Shown here piece after piece: positions 43,514-54,760 of a DNA stretch of 64,000 nt. A program made the translations under genes and the position numbers. The stretch's first letter is position 1. Every line of letters begins with the position of its first letter. The stretch is from Pelagicoccus sp. SDUM812005 (lineage in GTDB: Bacteria; Verrucomicrobiota; Verrucomicrobiia; Opitutales; Opitutaceae): contig NZ_JARXIA010000010.1 in assembly GCF_031127875.1 (NCBI RefSeq), forward strand, positions 154,097 through 218,096, written 5' to 3'. The notes below the pieces were generated by a model that did not search any database, was not told where the DNA came from, and saw nothing but the letters and a program-made list of their open reading frames with translations.

Positions 43514-45172
43514 TCACGCGGTCTTGGCTTTCAGCGCCTCGGCTAGGAGCTTGGCGGGGCGGCGGGTGTGGTGGTGGATGTGCTTGAAGTTCGAGATCAG
43601 GTCGGACTCGAGGCGAAAGAGCTCCATGCGTTCGGGGTCGCGTCCGACGAGGCTGCTGCGCAGGTCGCTTTCGGCGTCTTCGGCGAGCTGACGGAAGGCT
43701 GCTTTGCTGGCGAGCAGCTTTTCGATGTCGGCGGGATCGCCTTTGGTGGTTACCAGCAGGGCTAAGCGCAGGTCTTGCAGGAGGGCTTGGTGGAGCTGCG
43801 ACAAGGTTTCCAGCGTCGCATCGCCGATGGGGTGTCCGGCTTGCAGGCGGTCGTAGCCGAGCGGAAGCACATGGGTGTCGAGCAGGTCGCCGATGTTCTC
43901 CCAGCTGTTGATCAGGGCGATGGTTTGGTTGATCGCGTGTTGAGCCTTGGTGTCGAGCTTCGAGGCGTCGATGCGGGCCAGGTAGTTGAGAATGGCGGTT
44001 TGCAGCTCGTCCACTTGGTCGTCGCGGCGGGCCAGGGCCTTGAGGTCGGACAGGTCTCCTCGTAAGGCCGCGTGGGGAATGTCTTCCGCCATGGATACGG
44101 TGAGCGTGGCGAGGCGTCCGCACTCCATGCGGGCCCGATCGATGGCGAGCGAGGGGGTCGCGAGGTAGAGGGGATCCAGGTAGAGCGGCTTTCCGCCTTG
44201 GCTGGCTTGCTTGACCTTGTCGGGAGCGACTCGGGTGGCGAGGCGGGCCAGCGGCTCCGTGAAGCCGATGAAGAGGATCAGGTTGCAGAGATTGAAGAGG
44301 GTGTGGGCAATGGCGACTTGGCGGCCTTGGGTAGCGTCGTGCAGGAGGTGTTCTCCTACCAGCTCGCTAAGCCCTGCGAGCTGGGGAATGAAGGCAAACC
44401 AGAGCGCTACGCCGAGCGCGTTGAAGACGACGTGGATGAATACCACTCGCCAGGCTGCGGCGGGACGGCCCAGAGCCGCGAAGGCCGCGGTAATGCAGGT
44501 CCCGATGTTGGCGCCGAAGGCGATGGCGATGGCTGCCTCGAGGGAGATTAGCTGCTGGTTGGCGAAGATGATGGAAAGGCCGATCGTCGCCGCGGAGCTT
44601 TGTACGATAGCCGTGAATACGAGCCCGATAGCCACGCCCCAGAGGGGGCTCTCGATGGCTTGCATGGCCTCGAGAAAAGGCTGGTAGCCGCGGAGCGGCC
44701 GAGTGGCGTCCCCCATGAGCTGCATGCCGAAGAAGATGGCTCCGAGCCCGAGCAGCAAGGTTCCGATCTGGGCGATGCGTTCGCGGGTGCGGATAAAGGT
44801 AATGGCAAGCCCGACTGCCATGAGGATGGCGCCAGCTTCCGAAATCTTGAAGGCGATGATCTGAGCGGTGACGGTGGAGCCGAGGTTGGCTCCCAGGATG
44901 ACTCCCACGCTCTGCACAACGCTGATCAGGCCTGCGGAGGAAAAGCCGACCAGCAACACGGTGGTCACGGAGGAGGACTGTACCGCAGCGGTGATAGCGG
45001 CGCCGGAGGCGGCGGCGGCGAAGCGGTTGCGGGTGAAGGAAGCGAGCAGTTCCTTCATGCGGGCTCCGGCGATGTTGGTGAGGGCCTGAGTCATGTGGCC
45101 CATGCCGAGGATAAAGATCGCGAGTCCGCCGAGGAGCGAAAAGGATAGGGAGGCGAAGTTTGGGGTATCCAT
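43514..45172 (-). CDS. Na/Pi cotransporter family protein
   Basis: 552 residues. Two Na/Pi cotransporter repeats carry the QSSS signatures: AAVQSSSVTTVLLVG (about residues 63-77) and TAIVQSSAATIGLSI (about 186-200). Eight or more helices precede a cytoplasmic C-terminal PhoU-like helical domain (about 340-550). Related proteins (NptA/YjbB type) import or export phosphate with sodium. It stands alone between the accessory region and the ECF operon. No Pho box was identified upstream. Confidence 0.92.
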   Translation of the reverse strand: MDTPNFASLSFSLLGGLAIFILGMGHMTQALTNIAGARMKELLASFTRNRFAAAASGAAITAAVQSSSVTTVLLVGFSSAGLISVVQSVGVILGANLGSTVTAQIIAFKISEAGAILMAVGLAITFIRTRERIAQIGTLLLGLGAIFFGMQLMGDATRPLRGYQPFLEAMQAIESPLWGVAIGLVFTAIVQSSAATIGLSIIFANQQLISLEAAIAIAFGANIGTCITAAFAALGRPAAAWRVVFIHVVFNALGVALWFAFIPQLAGLSELVGEHLLHDATQGRQVAIAHTLFNLCNLILFIGFTEPLARLATRVAPDKVKQASQGGKPLYLDPLYLATPSLAIDRARMECGRLATLTVSMAEDIPHAALRGDLSDLKALARRDDQVDELQTAILNYLARIDASKLDTKAQHAINQTIALINSWENIGDLLDTHVLPLGYDRLQAGHPIGDATLETLSQLHQALLQDLRLALLVTTKGDPADIEKLLASKAAFRQLAEDAESDLRSSLVGRDPERMELFRLESDLISNFKHIHHHTRRPAKLLAEALKAKTA

Positions 45173-45240
45173 CTGAAGGAGAGTGACATAGGAACTGCTG
45201 CGTGTGAAGCGGCAAATCCGAATAACGCGACGAGGAAACG

Positions 45241-45267
45241 AAAAATCCCCGGCCGGAGGGACGGGGA
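45241..45267 (-). terminator. Rho-independent terminator of the ECF-associated operon
   Basis: Minus strand: TCCCCG pairs with CGGGGA across a 10-nt loop and runs into TTTTT. It lies 67 nt after the stop of the VOC gene at 45334. Confidence 0.7.
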
Positions 45268-45333
45268 CGTTTTCGGCGGGCAGGCGTATCTTGACCTTTC
45301 CGGGCGTTGCCAGCGCTTCTGGCAGGCCTGCTT

Positions 45334-45804
45334 TTATCCGTTATCTGAATACGCGGCTTCGAGGGCGTCGATATCGAGCTTTGTCATGCTCCAAACCGCC
45401 TGCAGCACGCGGGCGGCCCGCTCCGGCGTGGCGGGATCGAGGTACTTGGGAAGCGCGGCGGGAACGATCTGCCAGGAGAGGCCGAACTTGTCCGTGACCC
45501 ATCCGCACTCCATCTCGGCGCCGCCTTCCGACAGGGCGTCCCAGAGCCGGTCGAGCTCCGCTTGGTCGTCGCAGGCCACGGAGAAGGAAAAGGCAGTGGT
45601 AAACTTCCAGTCCTGTCCGGCGTTGAGGGCGGAGACGGGGAGCCCGCCGAGTTCGAATTGCACGACCAAGGGTTCCCCGGTTCCCGGATTCTTGGTTACG
45701 CTGTGTATCCGAGAATTGGGGATGATCGAGGTGTAGAAGCGAGCGGCGTCCTCGGCTTGGTCCTTAAACCCAAGCCAAGGAGTTACTTTTGTAGTGATTT
45801 GCAT
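45334..45804 (-). CDS. VOC family (PhnB-like) protein
   Basis: 156 residues. The start VTPWLGFKDQAEDAARFYTS and the later GWVTDKFGLSWQIVP are typical of the PhnB/3-demethylubiquinone-methyltransferase-like branch of the vicinal oxygen chelate fold. The function of the branch is mostly unknown. It is the last gene of a five-gene run with DUF1428, YciI, YciI-VOC and the ECF42-type sigma factor; such VOC proteins often accompany ECF41/ECF42 sigma factors. Confidence 0.9.
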   Translation of the reverse strand: MQITTKVTPWLGFKDQAEDAARFYTSIIPNSRIHSVTKNPGTGEPLVVQFELGGLPVSALNAGQDWKFTTAFSFSVACDDQAELDRLWDALSEGGAEMECGWVTDKFGLSWQIVPAALPKYLDPATPERAARVLQAVWSMTKLDIDALEAAYSDNG

Positions 45805-45819
45805 CGGACAAACGTTCCT

Positions 45820-46191
45820 TTACTTGTCGCCCGGCACGAAGCCTTGGAAACCGCCGTAGAGCATGCGCTGCGGATCGAAGGGCATGTCGTCTCCGCCGCA
45901 CATCTCGGCAAGCCGCGGATCCTTGAATACCTTTTCGTTCACTTCGTCGCGGTGCTGGCGGGACTTGTAGGTGATCCAGGAAAAGGCGACCGTTTCGCCG
46001 TCCTTGACGTTTAGGCCAGCGAGGAAGGAGCCGCAGCCCTCCTTGGCCTCGAGGTCCTCGCCGATGCACTCCCGATAGTCGAGGGCGCCGTGCTCGCGCC
46101 AAACTTGATTGGCGACTTCCGCCATCTTGCGGTAGCTTTCGAGCTTGTTCTTGGGAAGTGGGATAACGAATCCGTCGATGTATTCTGACAT
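45820..46191 (-). CDS. DUF1428 domain-containing protein
   Basis: 123 residues, full length for the family. MSEYIDGFVIPLPKNKLESY, HGALDYRECIGEDL, SWITYKSRQHRDEVN and RMLYGGFQGFV are the conserved DUF1428 segments (dimeric alpha-beta barrel, ferredoxin-like). Function unknown. Cotranscribed with the YciI gene (12 nt upstream) and the VOC gene (15 nt downstream). Confidence 0.92.
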   Translation of the reverse strand: MSEYIDGFVIPLPKNKLESYRKMAEVANQVWREHGALDYRECIGEDLEAKEGCGSFLAGLNVKDGETVAFSWITYKSRQHRDEVNEKVFKDPRLAEMCGGDDMPFDPQRMLYGGFQGFVPGDK

Positions 46192-46203
46192 GGCAATTTC
46201 TCC

Positions 46204-46566
46204 TTAGGTTTCTGTGGTTTTAATGGTGGGAAGCGGGAAGATGGGACGTATTTCGACCGTGCCTTTCTTGGCTGGCGGAAGGCGTTCCGCGATGCTGATG
46301 GCTTCGTCGAGGTCTTCGACGTCGATGATATAGTAGCCGCCCAGCTGTTCGGTGGTTTCTGCGAAGGGACCGTCGGTGATCTGGCGCTTGCCGTCGCGTA
46401 TCCGCAAACTGGTGGCGCTGGAAACGGGGTGCAGGGGCGAGGAAGCTATCCATTTCCCCTGGGCTTCCAGCTCGTCGCAGATCGCCATCGATTCGAGCAT
46501 GCAATCCTCTCGCTCCTGTTCGGTCCAAGAGCTTTCGGTGCCGTAGATAAGTAGCATGTATTTCAT
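46204..46566 (-). CDS. YciI family protein (DGPF domain)
   Basis: 120 residues from the ATG at 46566 (MKYMLLIYGTESSW). A TTG four codons upstream is open but the MKYMLLIYG start is what the family shows. It has the ITDGPFAETTEQLGGYYIID block, i.e. the DGPF motif, and VEIRPIFPLP at the end. YciI-like proteins with DGPF are almost always encoded next to ECF42 sigma factors; their activity is unknown. Confidence 0.92.
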   Translation of the reverse strand: MKYMLLIYGTESSWTEQEREDCMLESMAICDELEAQGKWIASSPLHPVSSATSLRIRDGKRQITDGPFAETTEQLGGYYIIDVEDLDEAISIAERLPPAKKGTVEIRPIFPLPTIKTTET

Positions 46567-46581
46567 AATTGGGTACAAGGT

Positions 46582-47436
46582 TTAGGATTGTGGTTGGTTG
46601 GGATCCGGCACCATCACCATCCAGCCAACGCCAAATCGGTCGGCAACAACGCCGAAGCAAGGCGACCAGAAGGTTTTCTCGAGGGGCATGACGGACTTGC
46701 CGCCTGCGGCGAGGGCGTTGAATACGCGACGGGCATCGTCCTCGGTGGGAACGGTGAGGGCTAGGCTGAAGCCTCCGCCATCCACGGAATCTCCGCAGCC
46801 GTCCGAAGCCATGAGGGTGGCTTTTCCCACCGTAAATTCCGCGTGCATGATCTTGTTTTCGAAGCCTTCCGGCAGGGTGCCTGCGGGGGCGGGTTCCGGG
46901 GAGTCGCAGTGTCGCAAAAGCATGCCGACCTTGGCGTTCAGGGCTTGCTTGTAGAACTCGAGCGCTTCTTCGCATCGCCCTCCGAAAAACAGGTAGGGCT
47001 GCACTTGGGCGGATTGCATCGAAACCTCCACCCGCTGGGCGAGGTCCTGCTGGGCCAGTTCGCCGGAGTCGTCCATGGAAGCGAAATCCTCCATCTCGTA
47101 GAGCGGGCGTATTTCGATATCGGAATCTTCCCGCATGGGATTGGGGCAGCGCTTGACCCATTGGATCGCTTCGTCGAGGTCCCGCACTTCCCAAAGCCAG
47201 TAGCCCGCGATGAGCTCCTTGGTTTCGGCGAAGGGGCCATCGGTTACGGTGCGATTTTTGCCGCTGAAGCGAACTCGAACCCCGGCGGAGGACGGCTTCA
47301 GGCCTTCCCCGGCTTTCATGATTCCAGCGGCGATCAGCTCGTCGTTGAACTTGCCCATGTCCGCCATGAGCTCCGGATCGGGAATCTCTCCCGCTTCGGA
47401 ACTTCCGGTGGCTTTTACGATTACCATTACTCTCAT
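46582..47436 (-). CDS. YciI (DGPF)-VOC fusion protein
   Basis: 284 residues. Residues 1-118 are a full YciI/DGPF domain (MRVMVIVKATGSSEAGE, TVTDGPFAETKELIAGYWLW, IEIRPLYEMEDF). Residues about 140-280 are a PhnB-like VOC domain (QPYLFFGGRCEEALEFYKQ, GVVADRFGVGWMVMV). The two units are usually separate genes, as with the free copies in this same operon, so the fusion supports a functional link. It lies 15 nt upstream of the YciI gene start. Confidence 0.9.
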   Translation of the reverse strand: MRVMVIVKATGSSEAGEIPDPELMADMGKFNDELIAAGIMKAGEGLKPSSAGVRVRFSGKNRTVTDGPFAETKELIAGYWLWEVRDLDEAIQWVKRCPNPMREDSDIEIRPLYEMEDFASMDDSGELAQQDLAQRVEVSMQSAQVQPYLFFGGRCEEALEFYKQALNAKVGMLLRHCDSPEPAPAGTLPEGFENKIMHAEFTVGKATLMASDGCGDSVDGGGFSLALTVPTEDDARRVFNALAAGGKSVMPLEKTFWSPCFGVVADRFGVGWMVMVPDPNQPQS

Positions 47437-47608
47437 TGTCGTAGCGCTTTCTCTTTTAATTGTTTCGTCGGGGAGCGATCCCCTTTCGGAATTGGTTTTC
47501 AGCTACTAGTCGCTTGGGAGGCCGCGCTTTCGACAGGGCTCGTATTCTTTTCTGAAAAAAATGTATTTCGGGGTTCGGGAGCTCCTCGTTGCGCCGAGTG
47601 ATGGCGGG

Positions 47609-48865
47609 CTATTTCGCGCTCTCGCTGGCGCCGAGGGACTGCAGGCGGCGCTGCAGGAAGCGGCGCTCCGGTTCCTGCTTGGCAAGGGATAGGGCGGTCA
47701 GGAAGGCGGATTCCGCTTGGCTCTCTTGTCCGAGTCGCCGGAGCAGCTCGCCTCGGGCGGAGTGGGCGAGGTGGTAGCGTCGCAGCTCCTGCTTCGCAAA
47801 CAGCGTATCCACAATTTCGAGACCCGCCTGCGGGCCGTCTCGCATGGCGACGGCGACCGCTCGGTTGAGCTCGACGACGGGGGAGGGGTCGATTTGCAGC
47901 AGGATGTTATAGAGGGCTACGATTTGGGCCCAATCGGTGGCGGAACTGCTTGGCGACTCGGCGTGCACGGCGGAGATGGCGGCTTGCACGGTGTAGAAGC
48001 CGAACTCCTGCGTCGCGAGGCTTGCTTGGACCAGCTGCAAGCCTTCCTCGATCAGGCCACGATCCCAAAGGCGGCGGTCTTGGTCTTCGAGCAGCACGAT
48101 ATCGTCCCGAGCGTCGGTGCGAGCCGTGCGACGCGATTCGTGCAGCAGCATGAGCGCGAGCAGGCCTTTGACTTCGGAGTCGGGCAAGAGCTGCAGCAGC
48201 AGGCGGGCGAGGCGAATGGCTTCTTGCGATAGTTCGCCACGCAGGGCCGAGTCGCCGGAGGAGGCGGAGTAGCCTTCGTTGAAGACGAGGTAGACGACGG
48301 AGAGGACCGAGTCGAGTCGCTCCGGCAGCTCGGAGGCGTCGGGGATGGCAAAGGGGATCTTGGCCGCTCGGATCTTGCTTTTGCCGCGCACGATGCGTTG
48401 GGCCATGGTGGCGGTAGGCACCAGGAAGGCCGCGGCGATATCCTCGGTGGACAGCCCGCAAACCTCCCGCAGGGTGAGGGGGACTTGCACACTCGGATCG
48501 ATGGCGGGGTGGCAGCAGGCGAAGATGAGGCGGAGGCGGTCGTCCTGGATATCGCGTTCGGCGAAGGAGAGGTTCGCGGCCTGGATATCCTCGATGCGGG
48601 CCTGCAGCTCCGGCTCGAGTTCGTGCAAGCGGGAACGCTTGCGAATGGCGTCGATCGCCTTGAAGCGGCCGGTCGAAATCAGCCAGGCGGCGGGCTGGGC
48701 GGGGATGCCTTTGCGGCGCCAGGCCTTGAGGGCGGCGACGAAGGCTTCCTGCAGGGCCTCCTCGGCCAGATCGATGTCACCGAGAAGCCGCGCAAGGGTG
48801 GCGAGCACTTTGCCGGATTCCGCACGGTAGACGGCTTCGATTTGCAGGCTAAGATCGGAGGGCAT
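47609..48865 (-). CDS. ECF42-type RNA polymerase sigma factor with C-terminal extension
   Basis: 418 residues from the ATG at 48865; a TTG five codons upstream is also open. The N-terminal sigma2 (LLGDIDLAEEALQEAFVAAL, AWLISTGRFKAIDAIRKRSR) and sigma4 (LTLREVCGLSTEDIAAAFLV) regions are followed by a long C-terminal helical/TPR-like extension (about 190-418, with VYLVFNEGYSASSGD) seen in the ECF42 group. Such factors have no anti-sigma gene and probably use the extension for control. Genome context with YciI and VOC genes is the known ECF42 association. The signal is unknown. Confidence 0.93.
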   Translation of the reverse strand: MPSDLSLQIEAVYRAESGKVLATLARLLGDIDLAEEALQEAFVAALKAWRRKGIPAQPAAWLISTGRFKAIDAIRKRSRLHELEPELQARIEDIQAANLSFAERDIQDDRLRLIFACCHPAIDPSVQVPLTLREVCGLSTEDIAAAFLVPTATMAQRIVRGKSKIRAAKIPFAIPDASELPERLDSVLSVVYLVFNEGYSASSGDSALRGELSQEAIRLARLLLQLLPDSEVKGLLALMLLHESRRTARTDARDDIVLLEDQDRRLWDRGLIEEGLQLVQASLATQEFGFYTVQAAISAVHAESPSSSATDWAQIVALYNILLQIDPSPVVELNRAVAVAMRDGPQAGLEIVDTLFAKQELRRYHLAHSARGELLRRLGQESQAESAFLTALSLAKQEPERRFLQRRLQSLGASESAK

Positions 48866-49283
48866 GTTGGACGAAGCCAAGCTCTAGCAGAGCTTGGCTC
48901 CGCGCCAATCGTATTTTTGGCTGCATCCGCAGAGGCGACGAAACGGGATCAAGAAAGTTGGAGTTCCCGCACTAGTGGCGAACCTGTGCAGGATCTGTTC
49001 GATGAAACCCCGCTGAAGCGGTAACGGGCGTAGCTGTATTTGAAGGCGGCTTGCGTGCTGTCATGCATCCAATCTCGTATGACACGTAGCGCTGACCCGA
49101 GCGAAGCGACAAGCCTCACTTAAGCCAGCGACCGTGGAGAATGGATCCTGCAACGCGGACGCTAGAGCGACGCGGCGTGCCCGGCGGTCCCGCCCTACCT
49201 TATGCGAATGATCAAACGAAAAAAGGCTCTAGCTGAAGCGCAGCGCTACGTTTGATGCATGAGGCGTCACTAGGCGCCGTGGC
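48866..49283. other. 418-nt intergenic gap with repeat remnant
   Basis: Between the sigma factor and thiC. No gene seen. It carries the truncated copy of the dispersed repeat (49170-49223), which is enclosed by CTAGAGC and GCTCTAG. Confidence 0.7.
49170..49223 (+). repeat. Dispersed repeat, copy 2 (left-truncated)
   Basis: It matches the right-hand 54 bp or so of the 15705-15793 element, from ACGCGGCGTGCCCGGCGG to ATCAAACGAAAAA. The left part with TTCGTTTAGTTAG is missing and is replaced by unrelated sequence. Confidence 0.8.
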
Positions 49284-51378
<2,095 letters not shown>

Positions 51379-51513
51379 TTTGAAGCGGCAACCTTGAGGG
51401 ATGAAGCTTGGGAGGGAAAGGGAATTTTTCGCTGCGCTCGGTAAAAACCGAGCCCGTCCGTCTGCCTTTCGCTGCGGCCGCTCGGGGCTGGAAGCCAGCC
51501 TTTTCCGGGCACG

Positions 51514-51549
51514 AAAAAGCCCCGGCGCTCTGGCGGAGCGGCGGGGCTT
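51514..51549 (-). terminator. Rho-independent terminator of the IPT lipoprotein gene
   Basis: Minus strand: AAGCCCCGCCGCTCCGCC pairs with the following GCGCCGGGGCTT arm and ends in TTTTT. It lies 21 nt after the stop of the gene at 51571. Confidence 0.85.
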
Positions 51550-51570
51550 GGAAAATACTGCGCTTGCGGG

Positions 51571-52488
51571 CTAGTTGGTAACGGTGATGGGGATCACCAC
51601 GTCGGAGTAGCCGCCGAGTTCCACGTAAAGGTTGCCCGAACCGGGATTGCCGCCTTCGACGCGGATGCTGGTGGAGCGTTGGCCGGCAGGGATGATGACT
51701 TCCGGCATGATCACGCTGTCGGGAACGTCGGTGGTAACCGTCACGGCGAGGCCGCCCGGAGGGGCTTCGGTGGGGATGGAGAAGGCGAGGATGCCGCGCT
51801 GACCCTTGCGAAGGTTGAGGCTGCTGGGCGAAACGCGGATGTTGGAGGCGTCGATGCGCAGGCTGCCAGCGGAGAGTTCGCCGTTGAGGCCGAGCACGGT
51901 GACGTTGTAGTTGCGGCCTTCCGGCAGGCTCGGCACGTAGAAGGCGAGCGATGTGGAGCTCTCCACCTGGGTCACCGCTGGGGTGCCGCCTACGATAACC
52001 TTGTCGTCGCGGGTGAATCCGCGGCCCAAGATGGCGATGCGGGTGCCGACTGGAGCGCGATTGACCTCGAGCTCGACCGAGTAGCGGTTTTCCACGTGGA
52101 TGGTTTTGACGTCGGTCGGAATTTCCTTGGACACCACTGCGGTGGCGGTCTTGCGCTGGTAGCGAACCAGCAGGTAGTAGGCTGCCTTTTCGCGGCCCGG
52201 AGGCATGGTGTAGTCGTATTCGTAGAGCGAATCGCTGCCCGGCACGCGCGACATGGCGTGGGCCTTTCCGTCGATGATGATCTCCGGACGTACGCTGCCT
52301 TCCACCACCGCATTGTTCTTCACGGAAACTTGGGCCGTAATCGAGTAAGTGCGGGAGGGGTTGGCTTTATGGGTCGACGGAGTGAGGTCGACGAGCTTCA
52401 AGTCGCACCCTGCGAGGAATAGGGCAATCGGAGCGAGAATGATCGCGAGCCAGGTTCTACGGTTGGTTTTGGAAATTGGCTTGTCCAT
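51571..52488 (-). CDS. Lipoprotein with IPT/TIG-like domain
   Basis: 305 residues. A lipoprotein signal ends in the lipobox FLAGC (Cys at about residue 28). Around residues 145-220 an IPT/TIG-like immunoglobulin unit is present (GTRIAILGRGFTRDDKVIVG then YVPSLPEGRNYNVTVLGLNG). The C-terminal 85 residues form another beta-sandwich repeat (LNLRKGQRGILAFSIPTEAP). The role is unknown; a surface or periplasmic scaffold is likely. Single gene with its own terminator, divergent from hemW. Confidence 0.78.
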   Translation of the reverse strand: MDKPISKTNRRTWLAIILAPIALFLAGCDLKLVDLTPSTHKANPSRTYSITAQVSVKNNAVVEGSVRPEIIIDGKAHAMSRVPGSDSLYEYDYTMPPGREKAAYYLLVRYQRKTATAVVSKEIPTDVKTIHVENRYSVELEVNRAPVGTRIAILGRGFTRDDKVIVGGTPAVTQVESSTSLAFYVPSLPEGRNYNVTVLGLNGELSAGSLRIDASNIRVSPSSLNLRKGQRGILAFSIPTEAPPGGLAVTVTTDVPDSVIMPEVIIPAGQRSTSIRVEGGNPGSGNLYVELGGYSDVVIPITVTN

Positions 52489-52601
52489 GTTTTCGGGCTG
52501 GTAGAGTGAATTAATGCCTGTATTGCAATCACATAACGGACTTGCGGTGAAGCAAATAGTTCACCGGTCCGCAGCGATTTAATGGAAATGGAGAACAAAG
52601 C

Positions 52602-53768
52602 GTGAGCAAAAGCAAACCCAAGCAAGCCTCTAGCGAGCAAGAAACGCCGCTCGGGCTCTACCTGCACGTGCCCTTTTGCTCCACCTCTTGCGACTTTTGC
52701 GGTTTCTACCAGATCCAGTCCGACCGCAAGGGCATCCTGAGCTACATCGACGGTGTGAAGCGAGAGCTGGAACTGGTCGACGCGGGTAACCGAAAACTTG
52801 ATACCATGTTTTGGGGTGGGGGAACGCCCGGCCTCTTGCCCGCGGCGGACATGCTGAAGGTGGGGGCGGCCATTACCGACGAGCTCGGCATGCCGAGCCA
52901 GGAGTGGACCGTCGAAATGGCGCCTTCGTCAGTGAAGCGAGACAAGCTCGAAGCCCTCAAGGAAGCCGGCGTGACTCGCATCTCCATGGGGATCCAAAGC
53001 CTCAACGAGCGCTTGCTCGACGCCCTAGGACGACAGCATTCGCTCAAGCAAATCCACAAGGCCTACGACTTGATCCGCGAAGTCGGCTTCCATTCGGTGA
53101 ACGTCGATCTGATCTTCGCCATCCCCACCCAAACGGAGGAAGAATGGCGAGCGGACGTACGCGGCGCCTTGGCCCTCGAGCCGGATCACCTGTCGACCTA
53201 CTGCCTGACCTTCGAGGAGGACACGGCCCTTTTTATCAAGCTTCAGCAAGGCAAGGTTTCCATCGATCCGGACCGCGAAGCCCGCTTCTACACGGCGATG
53301 TGGGAAGAAGCCCAAAGGGGAGGCTTCGAACAGTATGAGATTTCCAACTACGCTCGCCCCGGCCACGCCTGCCTCCACAATGTGAATACCTGGAAAATGG
53401 CCCAATGGATCGGCGTCGGCCCCTCCGCATCCAGCCAATGGGCCGGGACCCGCCACACCAATACTCCCGACCTCAAGGATTGGCTGGCAGGCTTGGAGCG
53501 AGGGGAGCGCGGCTTGGTCGATCGCGTGGTGCTAAACGACGGTCTGCTGCTGGAAGATTCCTTGATCTTCGGCCTGCGCATGAACGAGGGCGTCGACCTG
53601 GCCCAGCTCGGACAGCGCTTCGGCCGCGACCTCACGCAGATCGCTCTCTTCGACCAGCTGGTGGAGGAAGGTCAGGCCGAGCGGGTAGGGCCGTCGCTGC
53701 GCCTCACCCCCAAGGGACGCATGGTCGCCGACGCGGTCGGCGAAGCGCTGCTGGGAAGCTTCGGCTGA
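52602..53768 (+). CDS. hemW: Radical SAM HemW-like protein (heme chaperone)
   Basis: 388 residues from a GTG with GGAG 9 nt upstream. The radical SAM cluster motif CSTSCDFCGF is the HemW-type CxxxCxxC, preceded by LGLYLHVPF. FWGGGTPGLLP and the substrate domain up to the HemN_C-like end (LIFGLRMNEGVDLAQLGQRF) follow. HemW-like proteins bind haem; the older annotation as oxygen-independent coproporphyrinogen oxidase is no longer favoured for this subgroup. It could serve the multihaem cytochrome pathway, though that is only a suggestion. Confidence 0.92.
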   Translation: MSKSKPKQASSEQETPLGLYLHVPFCSTSCDFCGFYQIQSDRKGILSYIDGVKRELELVDAGNRKLDTMFWGGGTPGLLPAADMLKVGAAITDELGMPSQEWTVEMAPSSVKRDKLEALKEAGVTRISMGIQSLNERLLDALGRQHSLKQIHKAYDLIREVGFHSVNVDLIFAIPTQTEEEWRADVRGALALEPDHLSTYCLTFEEDTALFIKLQQGKVSIDPDREARFYTAMWEEAQRGGFEQYEISNYARPGHACLHNVNTWKMAQWIGVGPSASSQWAGTRHTNTPDLKDWLAGLERGERGLVDRVVLNDGLLLEDSLIFGLRMNEGVDLAQLGQRFGRDLTQIALFDQLVEEGQAERVGPSLRLTPKGRMVADAVGEALLGSFG

Positions 53769-53837
53769 TCGAGAAGGGAGGTCGCGGACGCGCTTTTCGA
53801 GGTTGTGCCGGCCAGGCGCATCGCCGATGCTTCGTCC

Positions 53838-54254
53838 ATGGATCCCAACATCGCCGTCGCCGCCCAACGCATCGCTACCCAAGCCCATCAAGGCCAGTTT
53901 CGCCGCGGCGGAACGGTTCCCTATATCGAACACCCGAAGGCTGTCGTCAGTCGCGTGGGCAATGGAGTCGAGGAGCAGGTGGTAGCCTGGCTGCACGACG
54001 TTCTGGAAGATTGCGAGGTCACGGCGGAGCAACTGCGCGAGGCCGGGATCCCCGAGCATTGCATCGAAGCGGTGGAGCTCTTGAGCAAGCCGGAGAACTG
54101 CGACTACGAGGACTACCTCGAACGGGTCGCCCAGAATCCCTTGGCCACCAAAGTGAAGATCGCCGACATGATTTCCAATTTGGCCGACAATCCCACCAAC
54201 AAGCAGCTCAAGAAGTACGCCAAAGGCCTGAGTCGCTTGACCCGCGACCTGTAG
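53838..54254 (+). CDS. Small HD-domain hydrolase (RelA/SpoT-type, Mesh1-like)
   Basis: 138 residues from the ATG at 53838. The metal-binding pattern H...HD...D is visible in AHQGQFRRGGTVPYIEHPKA and VAWLHDVLEDCEVT, followed by VKIADMISNLADNPTN. This is the small free-standing version of the SpoT hydrolase domain. It could hydrolyse (p)ppGpp or nucleotides. It begins 69 nt after hemW, with no clear ribosome site. Confidence 0.85.
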   Translation: MDPNIAVAAQRIATQAHQGQFRRGGTVPYIEHPKAVVSRVGNGVEEQVVAWLHDVLEDCEVTAEQLREAGIPEHCIEAVELLSKPENCDYEDYLERVAQNPLATKVKIADMISNLADNPTNKQLKKYAKGLSRLTRDL

Positions 54255-54291
54255 GCAGCTGATCCGCCCGCTTCCTTCCAATTCCCGGCCG

Positions 54292-54525
54292 ATGAAAATT
54301 GCCCTGCTTCCGCCCGTCGTCGCGTTTCTCATGCTCTGCTGGTTCGTCTTTTCCCCGCCGATCCGCCCCTTGCCCACCTTGCTGGCGGTGATGGTCTTTG
54401 CGGTCGGGCTGGCCCTGCAGGTCCTGGGAGGCCTGTACAGCCTGACTTGGGCCAGCGGCATTGTGGTGCATGTCGCCTTCGCAATCGTCCTGCTGGTTCG
54501 ACGACAACTAGAGCAGGGCTATTGA
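54292..54525 (+). CDS. Small membrane protein
   Basis: 77 residues with two or three helices (LLPPVVAFLMLCWFVFSP, LLAVMVFAVGLALQVLGGLY, GIVVHVAFAIVLLV). No family recognised. It follows the HD gene by 37 nt and may be cotranscribed. Confidence 0.6.
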   Translation: MKIALLPPVVAFLMLCWFVFSPPIRPLPTLLAVMVFAVGLALQVLGGLYSLTWASGIVVHVAFAIVLLVRRQLEQGY

Positions 54526-54760
54526 AGCTGCCCGGAGGCGATTCGAAAGGGGGCGGCGCTATTTGGCGTTTTGTCAGGTTGACTGTCCGTATTATTGCGT
54601 AATGCTATGGCACCGTTCGCCTGCGATCCAGCTTCGCTCCCATTCCGCCCTCGCGGCAGGGCGCCAACGGTGTCGCGGAACAATGAATACAGGAAGCTCC
54701 TTCCTTTTCCTCAAGCGGCCCCCTGCGGCCTTCGCTTAACTAATAAAGATCCTCCCCCTC

